From contig JAGFIR010000183.1 in assembly GCA_024103415.1 (NCBI GenBank), forward strand, positions 1 through 38,936: a stretch of DNA of 38,936 nt, written 5' to 3'. Below, in pieces: positions 33,033 to 38,936 of this stretch. The position numbers and the translations under genes are program-made. Below the pieces are notes generated by a model. It saw nothing but the letters and a program-made list of their open reading frames with translations. It was not told the DNA's origin and made no database searches. How positions within the stretch are numbered: position 1 is the stretch's first letter; each line of letters starts with the position of its first letter. This DNA is from Acidimicrobiales bacterium. GTDB taxonomy: Bacteria; Actinomycetota; Acidimicrobiia; Spongiisociales; ZC4RG35.

Positions 33033-33048
33033 CCTGGCCCTCGAGGAG
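33030..33048 (+). promoter_or_regulatory. Putative -10 TAACCT and Shine-Dalgarno of rpoZ
   Basis: TAACCT (33030-33035) starts with the TAA stop of the kinase gene and lies 23 nt before the rpoZ ATG. GAGGAG (33043-33048) is 10 nt upstream of the ATG, so this transcript would have a short leader. Confidence 0.45.
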
Positions 33049-33058
33049 ACGAAAGCCT

Positions 33059-33280
33059 ATGAAGATCGAAGAAGTCGTCGACCGTATCGGGAACCGATTC
33101 GCCGCTGTGGTGGTGTCGGCCCGTCGCGCCCGCCAGATCAACAGCTACTTCAGCCAGCTTGGCGGCGGATACGGCGAGTTCGTGCCACCGCAGGTCCATT
33201 CCCTGTCGCGGAAGCCGCTCACCATTGCCATGGAAGAGATCGCCGAGGGCAAGGTGGCGGTGGTCACCTCCGAGGAATAG
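33059..33280 (+). CDS. rpoZ: RNA polymerase omega subunit
   Basis: Omega assists folding and assembly of the beta' subunit. The 73 residues are short, as usual for omega: KIEEVVDRIGNRFAAVVVSA, RRARQINSYF and the conserved KPLTIAMEEIAEGKV near the C-terminus. ATG 33059 is supported by GAGGAG upstream. The open frame reaches further upstream into the kinase gene but has no similarity there. coaBC follows 3 bp after the stop, so rpoZ-coaBC are co-transcribed, the common arrangement. Confidence 0.95.
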   Translation: MKIEEVVDRIGNRFAAVVVSARRARQINSYFSQLGGGYGEFVPPQVHSLSRKPLTIAMEEIAEGKVAVVTSEE

Positions 33281-33283
33281 CCA

Positions 33284-34462
33284 GTGCTCACCGGCAAGCG
33301 TGTCGTGCTTGCCGTCACCGGGGGAGTAGCGGCATACAAGTCCGCCTACCTCGCCCGTCGCCTCCTCGAAGCCGGCGCCGAAGTCGAGGTCGCCATGTCC
33401 GATGCGGCCCGCAACTTCATCGGCGCCCAGACCTTCGCAGCCATCACCGGGAAGACACCGGTCATCGACCTCTTCGGTCAGGACCTCGTCTCGCCGCACA
33501 CCGAGCTCGCCCGCTGGGCCGACGTGGTCGTGGTCGCCCCGGCCACCGCATCGACCCTCGGCAAGGTGGCCCACGGCATCTCCGACGACCTGATCAGCGC
33601 CCTGCTCCTGGCCACCACCAAGCCGGTCCTGTTCGCGCCGGCAATGCACACCGAGATGTGGGAGCACCCCGCTACCCGGGAGAACATCGAGAAGCTCCGC
33701 TCGTTCGGCTACCACTTCGTCGGGCCGGAGGAAGGCGGACTGGCCGGAGGTGACGTCGGCATCGGCCGGGTCGCCGAGCCGGAGTCCATCGTCGAGGAGC
33801 TGAAGCGCCTCATGGGGGCCCCCGAGGAGCCCCTCGAGATTCTGGTCACGGCCGGAGGGACGAGAGAGCCCCTCGACCCGGTTCGATACCTGGGCAACCG
33901 TTCCACGGGGAAGATGGGCCATGCCATCGCCGACGAGGCCGCCAGGCGCGGGCACTCGGTCGTCCTGGTCACCACCTCCGGCCTGCAGACCCATCCCGCG
34001 GTCGAGGTGGTGCGGGTGGAGACGGCCATGGAGATGAAGGAGGCCGTCGACGGGGTCAGCCCCGACGTGGCGGTGATGACCGCTGCGGTGGCCGACTTCC
34101 GGCCCGCCGACCCTTCCGAGGAGAAGCTTCCCAGAGAAGACGGCCTGGACAGCGTGGAGTTGGTGCCCAACCCTGACATCCTGGCGTCGGTCGTGGCGCG
34201 TGAAGATCGCCCCTACGTCGTCGGGTTCGCCGCCGAGACCGGGTCGGTGGACCGGGCCATCGAGAAGGCCCTAAAGAAGGGCGTCGACCTGATGGTGTAC
34301 AACGACGTGACCAAGCCCGGCTCGGGGTTCGGAACGGACACGAACGAAGTGACCCTCATCGACGCGTCCGGTGAAGTCGAAGCGTGGCCGCAGATGCCAA
34401 AGACGGAGGTGGCCGCCAGGCTTCTCGACCGCATCGTCGCCGACGTCGCGTCCCGGCGGTAA
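33284..34462 (+). CDS. coaBC: Bifunctional phosphopantothenoylcysteine decarboxylase/phosphopantothenate-cysteine ligase
   Basis: CoaBC performs two successive steps of coenzyme A synthesis. The 392 residues have the FMN-dependent CoaC domain ([42 protein letters not shown]-type block, [27 protein letters not shown]) and the CoaB domain from about 180 ([49 protein letters not shown], and [20 protein letters not shown]). In E. coli the segment matching [10 protein letters not shown] holds a Cys that is not seen here. The start is GTG 33284. The stop TAA begins the metK -10 hexamer. Confidence 0.95.
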   Translation: MLTGKRVVLAVTGGVAAYKSAYLARRLLEAGAEVEVAMSDAARNFIGAQTFAAITGKTPVIDLFGQDLVSPHTELARWADVVVVAPATASTLGKVAHGISDDLISALLLATTKPVLFAPAMHTEMWEHPATRENIEKLRSFGYHFVGPEEGGLAGGDVGIGRVAEPESIVEELKRLMGAPEEPLEILVTAGGTREPLDPVRYLGNRSTGKMGHAIADEAARRGHSVVLVTTSGLQTHPAVEVVRVETAMEMKEAVDGVSPDVAVMTAAVADFRPADPSEEKLPREDGLDSVELVPNPDILASVVAREDRPYVVGFAAETGSVDRAIEKALKKGVDLMVYNDVTKPGSGFGTDTNEVTLIDASGEVEAWPQMPKTEVAARLLDRIVADVASRR

Positions 34463-34465
34463 CCT
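34460..34465 (+). promoter_or_regulatory. Putative -10 hexamer TAACCT of metK, containing the coaBC stop codon
   Basis: TAACCT begins with the coaBC TAA and ends 10 nt before the metK ATG at 34476. No Shine-Dalgarno sequence or SAM riboswitch fits into this space. Confidence 0.5.
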
Positions 34466-34475
34466 CGCTCCGTCG

Positions 34476-35612
34476 ATGACCACCTATTTCACATCTGAAT
34501 CCGTCACCGAGGGTCATCCCGACAAGGTGGCAGACGCCATCTCCGACGGCGTCCTCGATGCAGCCCTCTCCGCCGATCGGTCGGCGCGCGTCGCCTGCGA
34601 GGTCCTGGTCACCACGGAGCTCGCGGTGGTGGCGGGGGAGATGACGCTGAACGGATCGGTCGATGTGGAATCGGTGGTCAGGGACACGATCCGCCGGATC
34701 GGATACGACTTCGACCCGCGCTTCTCGGCGGATTCGGTGACCGTCATGAGCCGGATCGATCCCCAGAGCCCGGACATCGCCGCGGGGGTCGACAACGAGG
34801 GCGCCGGCGACCAGGGCATCATGTTCGGCTTCGCCGTCCGCGAGGCAGACGAGTTCATGCCGATGCCCATATTCCTGGCGCACCGGATCGCCGAGCGTCT
34901 CTCGGAGGTTCGCCGGACCGGCAAGCTCGACTACCTCCTCCCCGACGGCAAGACCCAGGTCATGGTCCGCTACGAGGACGGGCGTCCCGTGGCCGTCGAC
35001 AGGGTGCTCGTATCCAGCCATCACAAGCCGGGCGTTGACAAGACCTCCATGCGCACCGACATCCTCGACGTGGTCGTCAACGAGGTGATCCCCGAGGAGA
35101 TGCGGGTCGACGGCTTCGAGTTCCTCTTCAACCCGACCGGCAACTTCGTCGAGGGCGGCCCGGTCGCCGACACCGGGTTGACCGGCCGGAAGATCATCGT
35201 CGACACCTATGGCGGTTACGCCCGCCACGGGGGCGGCGCCTTCTCCGGCAAGGACGCCACCAAGGTCGACCGTTCCGCGGCCTATGCCGCCCGGCACGCG
35301 GCCAAGAACATCGTGGCCGCGGGCCTCGCCGACAAGTTCGAGATCCAGCTCGCCTACGCCATCGGCATGATCGACCCGTTCTCCATCCACTTCGACGCGT
35401 TCGGGACCGAGAAGGTGTCGCCCGAGACCATCTCCGGGATCCTCAACGACAAGGATCTCTTCGACTTCACACCGCGGGGGATCATCGAACGGCTCGGTCT
35501 CCGGGCTCCGATCTACTCGCCCACGGCCGCCTACGGGCACTTCGGCCGACCCAGCTTCTCTTGGGAACGCACCGACCTGGCGGACGCGATCAGGTCGGAG
35601 GCCGGTCTCTGA
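34476..35612 (+). CDS. metK: S-adenosylmethionine synthetase
   Basis: MetK makes SAM from ATP and methionine; SAM is also the ribosyl donor for QueA. The 378 residues have [20 protein letters not shown] at the N-terminus, GEMTLNG, the signature [45 protein letters not shown], the phosphate loop [20 protein letters not shown], and [20 protein letters not shown]. Start ATG 34476 follows a -10 hexamer; the frame is open 105 bp further upstream inside coaBC without similarity. The stop region overlaps priA. Confidence 0.96.
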   Translation: MTTYFTSESVTEGHPDKVADAISDGVLDAALSADRSARVACEVLVTTELAVVAGEMTLNGSVDVESVVRDTIRRIGYDFDPRFSADSVTVMSRIDPQSPDIAAGVDNEGAGDQGIMFGFAVREADEFMPMPIFLAHRIAERLSEVRRTGKLDYLLPDGKTQVMVRYEDGRPVAVDRVLVSSHHKPGVDKTSMRTDILDVVVNEVIPEEMRVDGFEFLFNPTGNFVEGGPVADTGLTGRKIIVDTYGGYARHGGGAFSGKDATKVDRSAAYAARHAAKNIVAAGLADKFEIQLAYAIGMIDPFSIHFDAFGTEKVSPETISGILNDKDLFDFTPRGIIERLGLRAPIYSPTAAYGHFGRPSFSWERTDLADAIRSEAGL

Positions 35613-37213
35613 CCACACCGGCCGCCCGGGTCGTCCCCAACGTCCCCACCTTCTCCGTCGACGGAGGCTTCTGGTACCGGATCCCGGAGCATCTCGAGGT
35701 CACCGTCGGGTCCCAGGTCCGGGTCCCCCTGTCGGGGAGACGGGTCCGGGGCTGGGTGGTAGAGGTCGGGACCCGGCCCCCCGCGAAGCTCAAGGACATC
35801 GCGGGGGTCTCCGGAGAAGCTCCCGTCTTCGACACGGCGATGCTCCGATCCCTGGAGTGGGCTTCGATCCACTACGTGGCGCCGCTCGCCGTGGTCCTCT
35901 CCAAGGCGACCCCGCCGAACCTGCCGCGCCGCATCCCGAAAGCACCGGTGCACGAGGTGCCGGAATCGGCGGCGCATCCGATCCGCGTCGTGGCCGAAGC
36001 CTCGGCCAGAGGGAAGAGACACCCGGCGATCGCCCTCGTCGGTCCGTGGCGGCGCCTCGAGTGGCTCGCCGCTCTGGGCACGGCGCTCGGGGCGGGCCGG
36101 AACGTCGCCGTGATCACTGCCACGGCTGCCGAAGCCGAGGAGGTGTCCGGGAAGGCGATGGAGTTGTTCGGGGACCGTGTCGTGCTCGTCCCCACGGAGG
36201 ACGACAAGGCGATCACCGACGCCTGGATGGCCGCCCAGCGCCCCGGGAGTCTGGTGGTCGGACCGCCCAGGCTCGCCTGCTGGCGCATGGGCGATGTGGG
36301 CCTCGTCGTCGTCCTGGAGGAGGGTCGCCGGGTCATGAAAGATCGGCAGACCCCGACCATCCACGTCAGGGAGATGGTTCGGACGCGCGCCCGGGCGGAG
36401 GGGTTCAACGCCGTCTTCTTCGGGCCCACACCGAGCGTGGAGACCCTGGCCGCCGGTGCCACCGTGGTCAAGGCGACGCGTCGGGCGTGGGCGCCGGTCG
36501 AGATCGTGGACCGCAGCGGGGAGCCGCCGGGGGAGGGTCTGCTCGCCGAGCGGGTGGTCGGCGCGCTGCGTCGCCTCGGCAGGGAGGCCGGTGACCGGGC
36601 GTTCATCCTGGCCAACCGAAAGCTCGTCGACCAGGTGGTGGACGAGCTGAACCGGCGTCTCGGAAGGGGGGCGGCCGCTCCTCAGCCGGGAGGGGTGATC
36701 GCCTCGGTGGGCACCGAGCGTGACCTGGCGACACTCGATCCCGTCCGCCTGACGGTGGCGAGCACGATCGACTTCATGCCGGGAGCCGCCGGATATCGCG
36801 GAGAGGAAGAGGCGATCAGGGTGCTGGCGAGACTGGGGAACGCCGTCCTGTCGGGTGGGAGGATGATGGCGCAGACCAGCGATGCTTCCTCACCGCTGGC
36901 CGACGCCCTCCGCCGGGGTGATCCGATCCCGTATCTGGAGAGGGTGCTTGCCGAGCGCGCCCGTCAAGGGATGCCGCCCGCCCGGGAGATGCTCGCCGTC
37001 GAGGTCAGGGGCGAGCACGACCCTCGGGTAGAGGAGGAGATCGGCCGGCTCGAAGCCGTGGATGTCTTCGGCCCCGCCGAGATCGAAGAAGGCCGGCGCT
37101 GGTTGCTGGCAGGGAGGCTGGACCGGGCCCGGCCCCGGCTCAGGGAACTCGCCGGGATCTGGCGCGAGCGGGGGATCACGGTCCGCATCGATGCCGACCC
37201 GATCGACTTCTAG
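35609..37213 (+). CDS. priA: Primosomal protein N' (PriA)-like, helicase motifs lost
   Basis: Replication-restart PriA is a 3'-5' helicase with a zinc domain, but actinobacterial homologues are degenerate. This protein keeps the N-terminal DNA-binding domain ([20 protein letters not shown], then [20 protein letters not shown]) and the winged-helix region ([20 protein letters not shown]). It has [13 protein letters not shown] where Walker A should be, [10 protein letters not shown] for DEEH, and no Cys-rich zinc motifs. About 534 residues remain, shorter than active PriA at about 730. Start: CTG 35609 overlaps the metK stop (CTGA) and has GGAGG 7 nt upstream; the nearest standard start is TTG 35561, deep in metK. 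Confidence 0.85.
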   Translation: MTTPAARVVPNVPTFSVDGGFWYRIPEHLEVTVGSQVRVPLSGRRVRGWVVEVGTRPPAKLKDIAGVSGEAPVFDTAMLRSLEWASIHYVAPLAVVLSKATPPNLPRRIPKAPVHEVPESAAHPIRVVAEASARGKRHPAIALVGPWRRLEWLAALGTALGAGRNVAVITATAAEAEEVSGKAMELFGDRVVLVPTEDDKAITDAWMAAQRPGSLVVGPPRLACWRMGDVGLVVVLEEGRRVMKDRQTPTIHVREMVRTRARAEGFNAVFFGPTPSVETLAAGATVVKATRRAWAPVEIVDRSGEPPGEGLLAERVVGALRRLGREAGDRAFILANRKLVDQVVDELNRRLGRGAAAPQPGGVIASVGTERDLATLDPVRLTVASTIDFMPGAAGYRGEEEAIRVLARLGNAVLSGGRMMAQTSDASSPLADALRRGDPIPYLERVLAERARQGMPPAREMLAVEVRGEHDPRVEEEIGRLEAVDVFGPAEIEEGRRWLLAGRLDRARPRLRELAGIWRERGITVRIDADPIDF

Positions 37214-37227
37214 GGGCTGCTAGCCCT
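37213..37227. terminator. Short hairpin between the convergent stop codons of priA and the minus-strand gene
   Basis: GGGCT (37214-37218) pairs with AGCCC (37222-37226) across a 3-nt loop, with a flanking G-T pair. The left arm holds the last base of the priA TAG, and the loop and right arm hold the stop of the minus-strand gene. It could act as a weak bidirectional terminator. Confidence 0.3.
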
Positions 37228-37465
37228 CTTCATCCTCGACCACGGCCTCCATCAGGGTCATCGGCTCGTCGGCGCGCAGGTGGGCCTCGCCGTCGTCGCC
37301 ATGGATCGTGACGAAATCGACGTGCACGTGCCCATCGGCTGCGGTCACCGAAAGCACCCGCGCCGCGATCGGGTCGGAGTCCTCACCGCTGTTGAGATCG
37401 AACCAGTCGCCGGGTGCAAGGGTGGCTGCCGGTCGTCGCTCGGCGGATGGTCGCATCGATGGCAC
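37220..37465 (-). CDS. Small acidic protein of unknown function
   Basis: I do not recognise this 81-residue protein. It is the only credible minus-strand gene in the window. After a basic N-terminus (RPSAERRP) it reads LAPGDWFDLNSGEDSDPIAA, RVLSVTAADGHVHVDFVTIH and LRADEPMTLMEAVVEDEEG, an alternating pattern that suggests a small beta-barrel-like domain with an acidic end. In favour of a real gene: a TACTCT hexamer 7 nt upstream of the GTG start on the same strand, placement in an otherwise empty 349-bp gap, and no gene on the other strand to shadow. ATG at 37456 is an alternative start. Confidence 0.55.
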   Translation of the reverse strand: MPSMRPSAERRPAATLAPGDWFDLNSGEDSDPIAARVLSVTAADGHVHVDFVTIHGDDGEAHLRADEPMTLMEAVVEDEEG

Positions 37466-37472
37466 GATTCGG

Positions 37473-37478
37473 AGAGTA
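37473..37478 (-). promoter_or_regulatory. Putative -10 hexamer TACTCT of the minus-strand gene
   Basis: Read on the minus strand, TACTCT ends 7 nt before the GTG start at 37465. This spacing matches the leaderless arrangement seen for plus-strand genes here. It is divergent to the def upstream region. Confidence 0.4.
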
Positions 37479-37507
37479 GGTGGTGTGTGGCGGGCGATGC
37501 GGGCGCA

Positions 37508-37548
37508 CTACCCTCCCGAGCGCCCGGGGCTACCCTCCCGACCGCCCG
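37508..37548 (+). repeat. Tandem 19-bp direct repeat upstream of def, each copy with a TACCCT hexamer
   Basis: CTACCCTCCCGAGCGCCCG (37508-37526) is repeated as CTACCCTCCCGACCGCCCG (37530-37548) with one mismatch and a 22-bp period, about two helical turns. Each copy holds TACCCT, so the pair could be two promoters or a promoter with a repeated protein-binding site. The second hexamer ends 26 nt before the def ATG. Confidence 0.55.
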
Positions 37549-37562
37549 ACGGGCACTGACAC

Positions 37563-38063
37563 ATGGCCATCCTTCCAATTCGCACGTTTGGAGACCCGGT
37601 TCTCCGCATGAAGACCAAGCCGGTCGACGAGATCGATGACGCGGTGAGGTCACTGGTCAAGGACATGATCGAGACCATGTACGCCGCTCCGGGTGTCGGT
37701 CTCGCGGCCAATCAGGTGGGTGTCTCCAGACGGATCGCCGTCTTCGATGCCCAGGACGGCCTCGGTGCCCGGGTGATGATCAACCCCGAGATCGTCGAGA
37801 CCTCGGGCCAGTTCGTCTACGACGAGGGGTGCCTCTCCATCCCGAACCGCTATTGGGAGATCGAGCGACCGGCGTTCGCCCGGGTCGTGGCACTGGACCT
37901 GGACGGGAACGAGGTGGAGTACTCGGGTGACGGCCTGATGGGGCGGGTCCTCCAGCACGAAGTGGCCCATCTCGAGGGCGGCCTCCTGATCGACGAGCTC
38001 CCCAAGCGGGTTCGCAAGGCCGTCCTGCGCGAGCTTCGCGACGAGAACCTGGGCCTCAAATGA
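37563..38063 (+). CDS. def: Peptide deformylase
   Basis: Def removes the N-formyl group from nascent proteins. The 166 residues have motif 1 GVGLAANQVG (44-53), motif 2 EGCLSIP with the metal ligand C90, and motif 3 HEVAH with H132, E133 and H136. Motif 3 is usually HExDH in this family; here Asp is replaced by Ala135, while the three metal ligands and catalytic Glu are kept. The C-terminus ends LGLK. It overlaps fmt by 4 bp (ATGA), the standard pairing of deformylase with the formylating enzyme. Confidence 0.93.
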   Translation: MAILPIRTFGDPVLRMKTKPVDEIDDAVRSLVKDMIETMYAAPGVGLAANQVGVSRRIAVFDAQDGLGARVMINPEIVETSGQFVYDEGCLSIPNRYWEIERPAFARVVALDLDGNEVEYSGDGLMGRVLQHEVAHLEGGLLIDELPKRVRKAVLRELRDENLGLK

Positions 38064-38936
38064 CTTCGATCGTCTTCTTCGGGACTCCGGAGGAGGCGGT
38101 ACCGACACTCCACGAGCTGGCCGAGCGGTACGACGTCCGCCTCGTGGTGACCCAGCCCGACCGGCCCAAGGGGCGCTCGGGGCGGCCCCAGCCACCCCCG
38201 GTGAAGACCGAGGCCGAGGCCTTGGGCCTGGAGGTGGCGCAGCCGACGCGAAGTGACGAGTTGATCGACGTCCTCGGCTCCAGGGGGCCGTTCGACCTCG
38301 GCGTGGTCGTCGCCTACGGCCGGATCCTCCGCCCGGAGGTTCTGGTGGTGCCGGCCCACGGGATCCTCAACGTCCACTTCTCGCTTCTCCCGCGCTGGCG
38401 CGGTGCGGCACCGGTCGCCAGGGCGCTGATGGCGGGGGACACCATGACCGGGGTCACCATCATCCGGCTCGACGAGGGTCTGGACACCGGGCCCGTCCTC
38501 ACCGCCCAGCTCGTCGACATCCACCCCTCCGAGGACGCCGGGACCCTCACCGACAGACTCGCTCGTCTCGGGGCGAGATTGCTGGTGTCGGTGATCCCCG
38601 GCTACCTGTCGGGCGAGGTGGTGCCCGTTCCCCAGACCGACGACGGTGTCACCTACGCGGAGAAGATCACTGCGGCGGACCGACCACTCGACGGCATCGG
38701 GGATCCGGCCGCGTTCCTCGCCAGGGTGCGGGGTCTGGCGCCCGATCCAGGCGCCGTCCTCCGGATCGACGGGGAGCCGCACAAAGTCCTCGCGGCCCGG
38801 ATCGACGGCGCCCCGCCGCCCGAGGGCACTTGGGAGCTCCGGGACGGATATCCGGTGGTGCCGGTGGGGGAGTCGGGCGTGACGCTCGTCAGGCTCCAGC
38901 CCCCCGGTGGGCGGCCCATGGGCGGCGACGCCTGGG
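38060..38936 (+). CDS. fmt: Methionyl-tRNA formyltransferase, 3' end outside the window
   Basis: Fmt formylates initiator Met-tRNA. The frame starts at ATG 38060, overlapping the def stop, and is open to the window edge: 292 complete codons of a protein that is usually about 310. It shows IVFFGTPEEAVPTLHEL, TQPDRPKGRSGRP, VVVAYGRILRPEVL, the catalytic block NVHFSLLPRWRGAAPVARAL with the Asn and His residues, GVTIIRLDEGLDTGPVL, and the C-terminal OB-like domain from about 205 (YAEKITAADRPLD). Nothing suggests damage. Confidence 0.93.
   Translation, partial: MTSIVFFGTPEEAVPTLHELAERYDVRLVVTQPDRPKGRSGRPQPPPVKTEAEALGLEVAQPTRSDELIDVLGSRGPFDLGVVVAYGRILRPEVLVVPAHGILNVHFSLLPRWRGAAPVARALMAGDTMTGVTIIRLDEGLDTGPVLTAQLVDIHPSEDAGTLTDRLARLGARLLVSVIPGYLSGEVVPVPQTDDGVTYAEKITAADRPLDGIGDPAAFLARVRGLAPDPGAVLRIDGEPHKVLAARIDGAPPPEGTWELRDGYPVVPVGESGVTLVRLQPPGGRPMGGDAW

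Noticed and set aside
34460-34475. Possible SAM-responsive riboswitch before metK
   Set aside because: Only 13 bp separate coaBC and metK, too little for any known riboswitch.
1-38936. tRNA, rRNA, CRISPR, insertion sequence or phage genes
   Set aside because: No cloverleaf, repeat-spacer array, transposase or phage structural gene was recognised on either strand by reading; only the HNH tail at the left edge hints at mobile DNA.

Overview
This 38.9 kb window is a dense, GC-rich, almost entirely plus-strand stretch of bacterial core genome. Gene order and content point to the Actinobacteria: the ruvCAB–yajC–apt–rel–hisS–aspS–alaS–ruvX–mltG–aroE–aroC–aroK–aroB–efp–nusB–pyr–mihF–rpoZ–coaBC–metK–priA–def–fmt backbone, an actinobacterial integration host factor (MihF), an AspRS of the non-discriminating kind, and a PriA that has lost its helicase motifs. 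The presence of queA/tgt, a DUF4388 protein and a short type I PyrF suggests a deep-branching class such as Acidimicrobiia. That placement is an inference.

Layout. 1-515: tail of an HNH endonuclease and a short decayed region with what look like fused sigma-factor and beta-propeller remnants. 516-8440: Holliday-junction resolution (ruvCAB), queuosine tRNA modification (queA, tgt), yajC (without secDF), purine salvage (apt), the stringent-response enzyme Rel and a metallo-beta-lactamase-fold hydrolase. 8453-15607: three aminoacyl-tRNA synthetases (hisS, aspS, alaS), ruvX and mltG. 15624-20975: shikimate genes aroE, aroC, aroK and aroB, interrupted by a DUF4388 protein and a prepilin peptidase. 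21018-22099: efp and an unusual IF2_N–NusB fusion. 22168-30828: a complete UMP biosynthesis operon pyrR-B-C-carA-carB-D-F, preceded by a PyrR-binding leader. 30866-38936: an orphan histidine kinase, mihF, an archaeal-type cytidylate-kinase-like gene where gmk is expected, rpoZ, coaBC, metK, priA, a small minus-strand gene, def and the start of fmt.

Expression logic visible in the DNA. Within operons, genes overlap by 4 bp (ATGA, GTGA, TTGA, apparently CTGA). At the heads of transcription units a TANNNT hexamer sits 7-10 nt before the start codon with no Shine-Dalgarno sequence, which is the signature of leaderless transcription. In six cases the TAA or TAG stop codon of the upstream gene forms the first half of that hexamer.

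Most interesting points: the IF2_N–NusB fusion, the kinase replacing gmk and lacking any canonical start codon, stop codons doubling as -10 elements, the PyrR leader with an apparent compensatory base pair, a class 1B PyrD without PyrK, and the missing secDF. I found no tRNA, rRNA, insertion sequence or CRISPR array. No phage-like or defence cluster was recognised; the HNH tail at the left edge is the only mobile-type gene seen.
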